Origin: Saprospiraceae bacterium
Lineage (GTDB): Bacteria; Bacteroidota; Bacteroidia; Chitinophagales; Saprospiraceae
Direction of reading: 5' to 3'
Assembly (NCBI GenBank): GCA_016715245.1
Contig: JADKAS010000001.1
Coordinates: forward strand, 248,001-312,000
DNA length: 64,000 nucleotides
In this document: piece after piece, positions 17,656-24,868 of the stretch
Numbering within the stretch: the first letter of the stretch is position 1
Layout of the letters: the number at the start of each line of letters is the position of its first letter
The notes under the pieces: generated by a model
The model's input: the letters and a program-made list of their open reading frames with translations, nothing else
Databases searched by the model: none
Told to the model about the DNA's origin: nothing
Translations under genes and position numbers: made by a program

Positions 17656-18063
17656 ATGAGAGCCTCTGTGGTCAGAAGATCCCACTTTAATGCAGCTCAC
17701 CGTTTGCACAATCCAAAATGGAGTGCAGAAAAAAACAAGGAGGTTTTTGGCCTTTGTAATAATGTACACTATCATGGACATAATTATGAAATTGAAGTGA
17801 AACTCACAGGAGAAATTGATGAAAATACAGGATATGTATATGATATGGGAAAACTGTCAGAATTAATCAAGAAGGAAATTGAAGATCGATTTGATCATAA
17901 AAACCTTAATCTCGATTGTGAAGAATTTTTTGATAAAATACCAAGTACTGAAAACTTTGCTGTTATTATCTACCATATTTTGAGAAAAAAAATTGCTGAA
18001 GAATTTATTATTCAAATCAAATTGTGGGAGACGCCAAGAAATTATGTGGAATTCCCTGTATAA
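17656..18063 (+). CDS. queD: 6-carboxy-5,6,7,8-tetrahydropterin synthase (QueD/PTPS family)
   Basis: A 135-residue enzyme of the 6-pyruvoyl-tetrahydropterin synthase family that makes 6-carboxytetrahydropterin in the queuosine/7-deazaguanine pathway. Zinc ligands are seen in H-F-N-A-A-H-R-L and Y-H-G-H-N-Y. The catalytic cysteine lies in F-G-L-C-N-N, and the substrate glutamate in W-E-T-P-R-N-Y near the end. The open frame extends upstream to 17590, but the methionine at 17656 (MRASVVRRSHF) fits the family start. gldC follows 24 bp later and is probably co-transcribed. The other queuosine genes are not in the window. Confidence 0.93.
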   Translation: MRASVVRRSHFNAAHRLHNPKWSAEKNKEVFGLCNNVHYHGHNYEIEVKLTGEIDENTGYVYDMGKLSELIKKEIEDRFDHKNLNLDCEEFFDKIPSTENFAVIIYHILRKKIAEEFIIQIKLWETPRNYVEFPV

Positions 18064-18087
18064 TCAAATATCCAGCACCTTCAAATC

Positions 18088-18453
18088 ATGACAATGAATT
18101 CAGAACAAAAAAAATCGTCTATAGAAATAGTGGTTGGATTGAATCAAGACAAAATACCTGATATTATTGAATGGAAAAGTTCTGACGGACAAAAAAGTCA
18201 GGATTTTCAAGAGGTCAAAGCCTTTTTACTTTCTATGTTTGATAAAACAACAAAAGATACATTGAAGATAGATTTGTGGACGACTGAAATGCAGGTCGTT
18301 GAAATGGACAGATTTATGTTTCAAACACTAAGAGCTTTAGGAGATACATATTATAAAGCTACTGCAAATGGTACTTTAGCAAGTGATTTTCAAAGGTTTG
18401 TTGAATATTTCGGCCAGCAAACAGGGGTAATTCCTCCTGATGAAAAGTTATAG
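18088..18453 (+). CDS. gldC: Gliding motility protein GldC
   Basis: A 121-residue soluble protein matching GldC of Bacteroidota. The conserved stretch runs from I-E-I-V-V-G-L-N-x-D-K-I-P through K-A-F-L-L-S-M-F-D to L-K-I-D-L-W-T-T-E-M and F-M-F-Q-T-L, close to Flavobacterium GldC. GldC supports but is not strictly required for gliding, and it occurs in many non-gliding Bacteroidota, so it does not prove motility. It follows queD and has no membrane segment or signal. Confidence 0.88.
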   Translation: MTMNSEQKKSSIEIVVGLNQDKIPDIIEWKSSDGQKSQDFQEVKAFLLSMFDKTTKDTLKIDLWTTEMQVVEMDRFMFQTLRALGDTYYKATANGTLASDFQRFVEYFGQQTGVIPPDEKL

Positions 18454-18578
18454 TTTCTGACTTTTTCATCATAATAAATCTCATTCCTTTCAGGCATTTT
18501 ATATTGTCCATTAGAAGACAATTGTAAACTTAAATTGTATCGATGTCATGATTTTTATTCAATCTCGCATTTAATTAA

Positions 18579-18586
18579 TATTTTTG
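18579..18586 (+). promoter_or_regulatory. -7 element TATTTTTG for the T9SS propeller protein gene
   Basis: Exact TAnnTTTG match about 96 bp upstream of the start at 18683, in the 229-bp gap after gldC. The long leader between them shows no clear structure. Confidence 0.45.
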
Positions 18587-18682
18587 TGAGGTCATGGCTA
18601 TATGGCTGGTATTACAGATGTTAAATATTCCGCTAAGTCGATAGGAAAATTTTTCGGGACTTATTTTACTAAAAAAAATTAA

Positions 18683-21223
18683 ATGATTTACAAAATAATA
18701 ACACACGTAATTTTTATTTTTTTGATGTTAGGTTGTCATTTAAAAACTGAATCCAAAAAAAATAAATTGGGGGAAAAACTTTTTCCATCTGAAGAATATT
18801 TTTTGGATAAACAGTTTCCTCTAAACACGTTTCCGGTTCAGGCCTACCTTGATGCTTTAAAAAAAGCGCATCTTTTTAAAAATCTAAGTTCAAACAGAAC
18901 TTCAGGTGATTGGATTACCGAAGGACCCGGTAATATCGGAGCCAGAATTAATACGATTGCTGTACACCCTCAGAACTCCGCTATAATGTTGGTTGGTTTT
19001 TCAGAAGGGGGGATTTTTAAAACCACCAACGGAGGTAGCAGCTGGTATCCTGTTTTTGACAATCAAATCAAACTTTGTATTGGTGATATTACTTTTGATC
19101 CTAAAAATCCAGATGTTGTTTACGCAGGTACAGGGGATCCGAATATTTCCGGTTTTCCATTTGTCGGCAATGGCATTTTTAAGTCAGTAAACGGAGGTGA
19201 ATCCTGGTCGTATTCCGGTCTTGCAGAGGGTAGAATTATTTCTCATATAAGGGTTTCGCCCAATAATTCAAATGTTTTATATGCCGGTGTCATGGGTCTT
19301 CCCTTCGTTAAAAATGAAAGCCGGGGTCTATATAAATCTGTTAATGGCGGTCAGAGTTGGGAAAAAGTATTTTTTGCAAATGACTCTACAGGGGTAATTG
19401 ATGTAGTGTTACACCCTACTGATGGCAATACTTTGTATATAGCCACATGGAATCGTATCAGAAATAATTTTAAATCCATGGTCTCCGGTCCGGATGCCAA
19501 CATATATAAATCTATTGATGGGGGACAAAATTGGACGTTGCTTTCCAATGGACTACCCGATGGCTGGAATAGCCGGATAGGTATCACACTGAGTGAATCC
19601 AATCCAGAGGTACTTTATTCTTCATATACTGATGCAGACACGTACAATCTCAAAGGAATTTACAAAAGCCAAAATGGAGGAATTTCCTGGGATACGCTTC
19701 CCATCTATGAAAATGGAGATTTTAGCTTACCGGAATATTTGTACGGAGGTTTTGGGTGGTATTTTGGTAAAATTAGAGTAAATCCTAACAATGAAAATGA
19801 TATTTTTATTTTAGGTGTTGATTTGTATCGAAGTCTTGACGGAGGTATGACCTGGGCAGCGGCTTGTCCCCCATGGTATACCTATGAAGTTCATGCCGAT
19901 AAACACGATCTGGTTTTTTCAGGAAATTCAATTTTTTTAGCTACCGATGGCGGTTTGTATAAAAGTAATTTAGAATCCACTGAGTTTTGGGAAGACATTG
20001 AAAATATCCCAACAACTCAATTTTATCGTGTAGCCTATAATCCTCATTTGCCGGATCAATATTACGGAGGTGCTCAGGACAATGGTACCACAGGTGGAAA
20101 TTCATCTTTTATTAATGAATGGCCAAGAATCTATGGCGGTGATGGTTTTCAAATGGTTTTTCATCCTGAAGATCCCGACATTTTTTATGTATCTACTCAA
20201 AATGGAAATATCAATATTACACTGGATGGGGGCAATAATTATGAAGATGGTACAACGGGTCTGGACTCCTCTGAACCCCGAAACTGGGACATGCCTTATT
20301 TTATGAGTTCACATAATGATAACACATTATATACAGGAACAAACAAAATGTACAGGACATCAACACCAGGAATCCCGCTTTGGGAAGTCATCAGCCCAGA
20401 ACTTACGAACCCTGAATCGAAAAATATCAGGAAAAACATTTCTACTTTACATGAATCGCCAATAAATCCGGACATTTTATATGCAGGGACGACAGATGGA
20501 ATGTTGTGGAGGTCGATAGATTTTGGTGTTAACTGGGAGACCATAACGAATGGCTTGCCCATGAGATATATTACCTCGGTGGTAGCTTCTCCTGATATTG
20601 AAAATGATGTATTTGTATCTTTTTCAGGGTATAGGGACAATGACAATACACCCTATATTTTTTATTCCGGTGATAAAGGGCAAAGTTGGAGCAGGATTCA
20701 GGGAAATCTTCCTGAAATTGCCATCAACAATATTTTAGTGTTGCCTGGACACCAGGGTAGGGTTTTATTTGTTGCCACGGACGCCGGGGTATTTTATTCA
20801 AAAGATAAAGGAAAAGTATGGCAGGCACTTGGTAATAATATGCCATCATTGGCAGTATATCATTTAGGTTACAACCCGACCCTTCATACTCTCATAGCGG
20901 GAACGTATGGCAGAAGCATAATGTCGTTTGCCCTTGATCAGGTTGATCTTACCAGCTATATAAAAAATAATTTTTTACTTGCCGGGTTTACTTTAATGCC
21001 TAATGTAAGTTCAAATGTGGTTACATTACAAATTCCTGAAGATGTTTTATGGCAAAAAATGAAGGTTTTTATCACCAACAGTCAGGGCAGCATAGTAAAA
21101 TCATTTGATGTGTTTGATAATTCATATCAACTCAATATATCTGATTTTCCGGATGGGAAATACTATTTGAGTATATTACATTCCAAAGGAATGGCAACAA
21201 AAACCTTTATTAAAATAAAGTAA
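18683..21223 (+). CDS. Secreted BNR/VPS10-like beta-propeller protein with T9SS sorting domain
   Basis: An 846-residue extracellular protein. The N-terminus (residues 1-20) is a signal, possibly a lipoprotein type with L-M-L-G-C. From about 70 to 750 there are repeated propeller blades with the sialidase/sortilin (BNR) motif: F-K-T-T-N-G-G-S-S-W, Y-K-S-V-N-G-G-Q-S-W, Y-K-S-I-D-G-G-Q-N-W, each followed by V-H-P or D-P-K-N-P and V-Y-A-G-T. The last ~80 residues form a type A sorting domain ending T-F-I-K-I-K. Such proteins bind or cut surface polysaccharide or protein; no catalytic residues can be assigned. A paralogue lies at 46545. rnhB follows after 7 bp. Confidence 0.88.
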   Translation: MIYKIITHVIFIFLMLGCHLKTESKKNKLGEKLFPSEEYFLDKQFPLNTFPVQAYLDALKKAHLFKNLSSNRTSGDWITEGPGNIGARINTIAVHPQNSAIMLVGFSEGGIFKTTNGGSSWYPVFDNQIKLCIGDITFDPKNPDVVYAGTGDPNISGFPFVGNGIFKSVNGGESWSYSGLAEGRIISHIRVSPNNSNVLYAGVMGLPFVKNESRGLYKSVNGGQSWEKVFFANDSTGVIDVVLHPTDGNTLYIATWNRIRNNFKSMVSGPDANIYKSIDGGQNWTLLSNGLPDGWNSRIGITLSESNPEVLYSSYTDADTYNLKGIYKSQNGGISWDTLPIYENGDFSLPEYLYGGFGWYFGKIRVNPNNENDIFILGVDLYRSLDGGMTWAAACPPWYTYEVHADKHDLVFSGNSIFLATDGGLYKSNLESTEFWEDIENIPTTQFYRVAYNPHLPDQYYGGAQDNGTTGGNSSFINEWPRIYGGDGFQMVFHPEDPDIFYVSTQNGNINITLDGGNNYEDGTTGLDSSEPRNWDMPYFMSSHNDNTLYTGTNKMYRTSTPGIPLWEVISPELTNPESKNIRKNISTLHESPINPDILYAGTTDGMLWRSIDFGVNWETITNGLPMRYITSVVASPDIENDVFVSFSGYRDNDNTPYIFYSGDKGQSWSRIQGNLPEIAINNILVLPGHQGRVLFVATDAGVFYSKDKGKVWQALGNNMPSLAVYHLGYNPTLHTLIAGTYGRSIMSFALDQVDLTSYIKNNFLLAGFTLMPNVSSNVVTLQIPEDVLWQKMKVFITNSQGSIVKSFDVFDNSYQLNISDFPDGKYYLSILHSKGMATKTFIKIK

Positions 21224-21230
21224 ATATTTA

Positions 21231-21842
21231 ATGTTGCTTCCTTTTCATAGTACTTTTTCTGAAGCCGGTTGTGATGAGGCAGGAAGGGGCTGTCTTGCCG
21301 GACCTGTATTTGCGGCTGCTGTTATTCTTCCCGATGATTATAAAAATGAGCACCTGAATGATTCCAAAAAACTGACCGTTTTCCAGAGAGAAAAACTCAG
21401 GAAAATGATAGAAAATGATGCCGTTGAATTTGCTATCGGAAGAGTTGAAAATGACGAAATAGATAAAATCAATATACTCAACGCATCATTTAAATCGATG
21501 CATTTTGCCTTATCAGATTTGAATACTTTTTTTGATCACATACTCGTAGATGGAAACCGCTTTCTCAGTTTTGGTCAAATTAAACATACGTGTATTGTTA
21601 AAGGGGACGGAAAATATATGAGTATCGCTGCCGCTTCTATTCTGGCTAAAACATACAGGGATGAATGTATGCAAAATTATCACCTCAAATACCCTGAGTA
21701 CAAATGGAATCAAAATAAGGGCTACCCGACTTTACAACATCGCAAGGCCATTCAAAAATATGGAATTACTGAATATCATCGCAAAACCTTTTCTGTAAAA
21801 CCCGTTCAACAACTTGTATTATTTGACGAAAAACTGCTTTAA
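21231..21842 (+). CDS. rnhB: Ribonuclease HII
   Basis: A 203-residue RNase HII that removes ribonucleotides and RNA-DNA hybrids. The N-terminal catalytic motif G-C-D-E-A-G-R-G-C-L-A-G-P carries the Asp-Glu pair. A third Asp is in L-V-D-G-N-R-F and the fourth in K-T-Y-R-D-E. G-Y-P-T-L-Q-H and Y-H-R-K-T-F complete the family pattern. It is 7 bp after the T9SS propeller gene and overlaps the convergent prmA gene by 4 bp at their stops. Confidence 0.96.
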   Translation: MLLPFHSTFSEAGCDEAGRGCLAGPVFAAAVILPDDYKNEHLNDSKKLTVFQREKLRKMIENDAVEFAIGRVENDEIDKINILNASFKSMHFALSDLNTFFDHILVDGNRFLSFGQIKHTCIVKGDGKYMSIAAASILAKTYRDECMQNYHLKYPEYKWNQNKGYPTLQHRKAIQKYGITEYHRKTFSVKPVQQLVLFDEKLL

Positions 21843-22660
21843 TTTTTTATAAATTGTATACAGGCCCATTGATTTTCTTCAAGAAAATCAGTTTTCAACA
21901 TACCAAGTTCCACGTATGCATTTTCAACCATTTCCATGTCTTCTTTCAAAATACCTGATAACAAAATAATGCCACCGGGTTTTAGCAATGCATACAATTT
22001 TTCAGCACTTCTTAGCAATATATTTCTGTTGATGTTGGCGAGAATAACATCATAAACTTTATTTATATCAATATTATCAAGCGTCCCATGCAGAGGGTTG
22101 ACATTAAAAACATGGTTAACTTCATTATTTTCAATCATATTGTGGTATGATTCCAGTTCAATGTCTATAGCATCTGTATCTGAAGCTCCCATTTTTGATG
22201 CAAGAATCGCCAGAATACCTGTACCGGCACCATAATCAAAGACAGTTTTGTTTTCTACATTTATTTCTTTCATCGCCGTAATCATCATGTGGGTTGTTGC
22301 ATGATGTCCTGTTCCAAATGCCATTTTAGGATTTATGATTAGGTCATGTTTGATATTTTCATCTTTAGGGTGAAAATCAGCTCTTACGAGACAAAAGTCA
22401 CCTACCCGGACAGGTTGAAATGAACTTTCCCAGAGGGCATTCCAATTTTGAGGTTGAATCTCTTCTGAATTATAATCAACCTGATAATGGTGCAGTACTT
22501 TCAATATTTCTTCCTCATTTTTTTTCGTATGAAGATTTTTATTGATATAAGCCACCATATGGTCATCTTCCTCAACAAAGGATTCGAATCCTAATTCGGA
22601 AAGAAAGGCAACGATAATATCGTCTTTTGTGTGTAATTGATAAGCTAAGTAAATATCCAT
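21839..22660 (-). CDS. prmA: Ribosomal protein L11 methyltransferase
   Basis: A SAM-dependent methyltransferase that trimethylates ribosomal protein L11. The C-terminal Rossmann domain (from about residue 120) has motif I V-F-D-Y-G-A-G-T-G-I-L-A-I, preceded by the PrmA-typical M-A-F-G-T-G-H-H-A-T-T and followed by V-I-L-A-N-I-N-R-N and G-G-I-I-L-L-S-G. The N-terminal ~100 residues are the substrate-recognition part. An ATG at 22672 lies inside the terminator hairpin of the upstream gene, so the next ATG (22660, MDIYLAYQL, 273 residues) is the better start. Confidence 0.95.
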   Translation of the reverse strand: MDIYLAYQLHTKDDIIVAFLSELGFESFVEEDDHMVAYINKNLHTKKNEEEILKVLHHYQVDYNSEEIQPQNWNALWESSFQPVRVGDFCLVRADFHPKDENIKHDLIINPKMAFGTGHHATTHMMITAMKEINVENKTVFDYGAGTGILAILASKMGASDTDAIDIELESYHNMIENNEVNHVFNVNPLHGTLDNIDINKVYDVILANINRNILLRSAEKLYALLKPGGIILLSGILKEDMEMVENAYVELGMLKTDFLEENQWACIQFIKN

Positions 22661-22662
22661 AT

Positions 22663-22700
22663 AAAAAAACATAGCTACTATTGTGAAATAATAGCTATGT
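22663..22700 (-). terminator. Terminator of the DUF1761 gene, abutting the prmA start
   Basis: Arms ACATAGCTA and TAGCTATGT pair around a partly paired centre (TATT-GTG-AAATA). On the minus strand the stem is followed by seven T residues. It lies 33 bp after the DUF1761 stop and only 2 bp before the prmA start codon used here. Confidence 0.7.
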
Positions 22701-22732
22701 ATATCGTGTTTTTGGTGAAATTCAAAAATTTA

Positions 22733-23224
22733 TTAAGCAAATTGACAAATAATACCTCCCATGATAATGGCACAAATTGTCCAGAATCCAGCATTAATCA
22801 ATATATATTTCCAACTTTTTCCTTCATACATTGCATTGCAGCCGATTACAGGAAAAAATATAAAGAGACCCGTAATAAATCCATGTAACGCGCCGTGTTT
22901 GAAGCTTCTGAAATTATCCCCAAACCTGCTCATAAAATCCATAAAAAACTTTTTTGTTTCAGATTCCGGGTTCATAAAGTCTTCCGTCATAAGTGCAGAG
23001 GATGCAGCAAATTGATGTATAACTATGGGCGTGAGCGCTACCGCCAGCATAACACCAAAAAGTAAGGTGAATAATGTTATTTTAATCATATTGACATTCG
23101 CAGGGTCAGGATTTACACCTGCCTCTTTCATCCATGCCTTGCCAAATAATGGCCCATACCATAAAAACCCCACAATGTTAGGAATTAATCCTGTTGCTAA
23201 AATTATATACCAATTGAGTTCCAT
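22733..23224 (-). CDS. DUF1761-like four-helix membrane protein
   Basis: A 163-residue integral membrane protein with four hydrophobic helices at about 7-25, 48-72, 108-130 and 140-160. The start W-Y-I-I-L-A-T-G-L-I-P-N-I-V-G-F-L-W-Y-G-P-L-F-G and the K-H-G-A-L-H-G segment agree with the DUF1761 family, whose function is unknown. It is a single-gene unit, with a TACTTTTG promoter element upstream and a terminator downstream. Confidence 0.75.
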   Translation of the reverse strand: MELNWYIILATGLIPNIVGFLWYGPLFGKAWMKEAGVNPDPANVNMIKITLFTLLFGVMLAVALTPIVIHQFAASSALMTEDFMNPESETKKFFMDFMSRFGDNFRSFKHGALHGFITGLFIFFPVIGCNAMYEGKSWKYILINAGFWTICAIIMGGIICQFA

Positions 23225-23246
23225 ATTAAATGTGTTTTGATTACGG

Positions 23247-23254
23247 CAAAAGTA
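23247..23254 (-). promoter_or_regulatory. -7 element TACTTTTG for the DUF1761 gene
   Basis: Exact TAnnTTTG match on the minus strand, 23 bp before the start codon at 23224. Confidence 0.55.
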
Positions 23255-23330
23255 AACAATAATTTTATTTATATATATATAAATTCAATATTAATTTGGG
23301 TATAGCGGTGTTTGGGTGTCATTTTAGTAA

Positions 23331-23687
23331 TTAACCTCCAGCTTTTTTAGAATTTTTGTAACCCAGGTCAAGAAGAATTTGCATAACCTTATCCCTTTGA
23401 TTTCCCTGAATAATGATTTCATTTTCTTTTACGGAGCCGCCGACACTACATTTTTGTTTTAAAAGTTTTCCCAATTTTTCCAGTTCTGATTCCGGGCCTT
23501 CAAAGCCACGTATCAGAGTGGCTTCTTTTCCTCCTCTGTGTTTTTTTTCAATAAATACCCTGAGTGGGGCCGAAAAATAAGCCGGTTTGTTGCGACTTTC
23601 GATTTCCTTTTCTTCCGGTGCATTTTCAGGATTGCCTAATTGACGAAAAGAATCCCAGTCCAGAACCTTAGGTTTTTTTTCTTCCAT
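23331..23687 (-). CDS. SUI1/eIF1-like translation factor (YciH family)
   Basis: A 118-residue protein with a C-terminal SUI1 domain (about residues 38-115) and a short variable N-terminus. Family marks are L-R-V-F-I-E-K-K-H-R-G-G-K-E-A-T-L-I-R-G-F-E-G and L-G-K-L-L-K-Q-K-C-S-V-G-G-S-V-K, then I-I-Q-G-N-Q-R-D. Bacterial YciH proteins bind the small ribosomal subunit and influence initiation fidelity; the role in Bacteroidota is untested. It starts 1 bp after the serine hydrolase gene, so they share a transcript. Confidence 0.92.
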   Translation of the reverse strand: MEEKKPKVLDWDSFRQLGNPENAPEEKEIESRNKPAYFSAPLRVFIEKKHRGGKEATLIRGFEGPESELEKLGKLLKQKCSVGGSVKENEIIIQGNQRDKVMQILLDLGYKNSKKAGG

Positions 23688-23688
23688 A

Positions 23689-24801
23689 TTACATTTTCCA
23701 GTTTTGATTGATCATTCTTAATATCTGCAAGCCCAAATCTCCTGTACCCACCCAACTGTTACTAAAAATAACAACAGCCGTTTTTGATGATTTTACCATT
23801 CCCATAAAACAACTATGACCGGAAGTTCTACCGGTGTGAATAGCTATTTTATGATTTTTAACTTGTAATATATGCCATCCGTTTTCAATAGTTAAATGTT
23901 GGTTAAAACTATTCTCCAATGGAAATTCTTCATCCATTACCACACTATCCCTGAACATGTTTACCTGATCATCCCGGAGGATAAAATTCAGATATTTTAA
24001 TGCATCAGTTATGCTTGTTTTAACACCTTCAGAAGCCCGGAACGAAGAATACAGCCAGGGTTTTGTCAGATTCACCGCTTTGTCATAACCAGGTGAAATA
24101 TAGTTTTCTTTTTGTTCCGGAAAATCAATAAATGTATTTTTTAATTGAAGTGGTTGTTTTAAATAACGCTGGAATACATCATCAAAATTTTGTCCTGTTA
24201 CTTTTTCTATGATCAATTCCAATAGGGCATAATTAGTATGCGAATATACAAACCCTTCTTTTTCCGGAATATAGTCTCTGAAAAATTCTAATAAATCTGT
24301 TCTGGTATAATAAAGATATGGGTTTTGAGAATCCTGCTCTTTGGCTCCAAACATATAGGGCCTCAAGGGTAAACCAGATTGGTGGTGGATCAATGAATGA
24401 ATATTGATATGGTTTAATCTGGGGTTTTGATATTCTTCAGGTAAAAATTCATTTATATGTTGAGAATAAGATAATTTTTTTTCTTGAACAAGCATTCTAA
24501 TGATAGAGGTGGTATACAATTTACTTATACTTCCGATTTCAAAAATATCATTTTCTCCGATAGAGCCACTTTTTTTGGATGGCATTTTATGACCAAAAGG
24601 AAAAATATAGGTAGAATCTTCGTCTATAACCCCAATAATGAAGCCTGGAACAGTTTTAAAACTGATCTCTGTGTCAAATCGGATGATTTTTTCTATTTCT
24701 GTCATCAACCAGTCTCTTTCATTGTCCTGAGCAAAAGTAGTTTGCTGACAACAACTTAACAAAATAGAACAAGTGAAAACAATCTTTGAAATCAATCTCA
24801 T
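23689..24801 (-). CDS. Secreted serine hydrolase, beta-lactamase class C-like fold
   Basis: A 370-residue protein with a signal peptide (residues 1-24, ending T-F-A-Q). The catalytic S-x-x-K is S-I-S-K (G-S-I-S-K-L-Y-T), the Tyr/Ser motif is Y-S-H-T-N-Y and the K-T-G equivalent is H-T-G-R-T-S-G-H, as in penicillin-binding-protein-like esterases and peptidases. The fold alone does not tell a beta-lactamase from a D-amino-acid peptidase or esterase; the HTG triad favours the latter group. It works in the periplasm. It is the first gene of a two-gene unit with the SUI1 gene. Confidence 0.87.
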   Translation of the reverse strand: MRLISKIVFTCSILLSCCQQTTFAQDNERDWLMTEIEKIIRFDTEISFKTVPGFIIGVIDEDSTYIFPFGHKMPSKKSGSIGENDIFEIGSISKLYTTSIIRMLVQEKKLSYSQHINEFLPEEYQNPRLNHINIHSLIHHQSGLPLRPYMFGAKEQDSQNPYLYYTRTDLLEFFRDYIPEKEGFVYSHTNYALLELIIEKVTGQNFDDVFQRYLKQPLQLKNTFIDFPEQKENYISPGYDKAVNLTKPWLYSSFRASEGVKTSITDALKYLNFILRDDQVNMFRDSVVMDEEFPLENSFNQHLTIENGWHILQVKNHKIAIHTGRTSGHSCFMGMVKSSKTAVVIFSNSWVGTGDLGLQILRMINQNWKM

Positions 24802-24868
24802 CTTAGTTTGAGTACTAATAGAATAATTTGAAAAAGTAAAGTTACGTCAAATTTACAGTACGAAAAAA

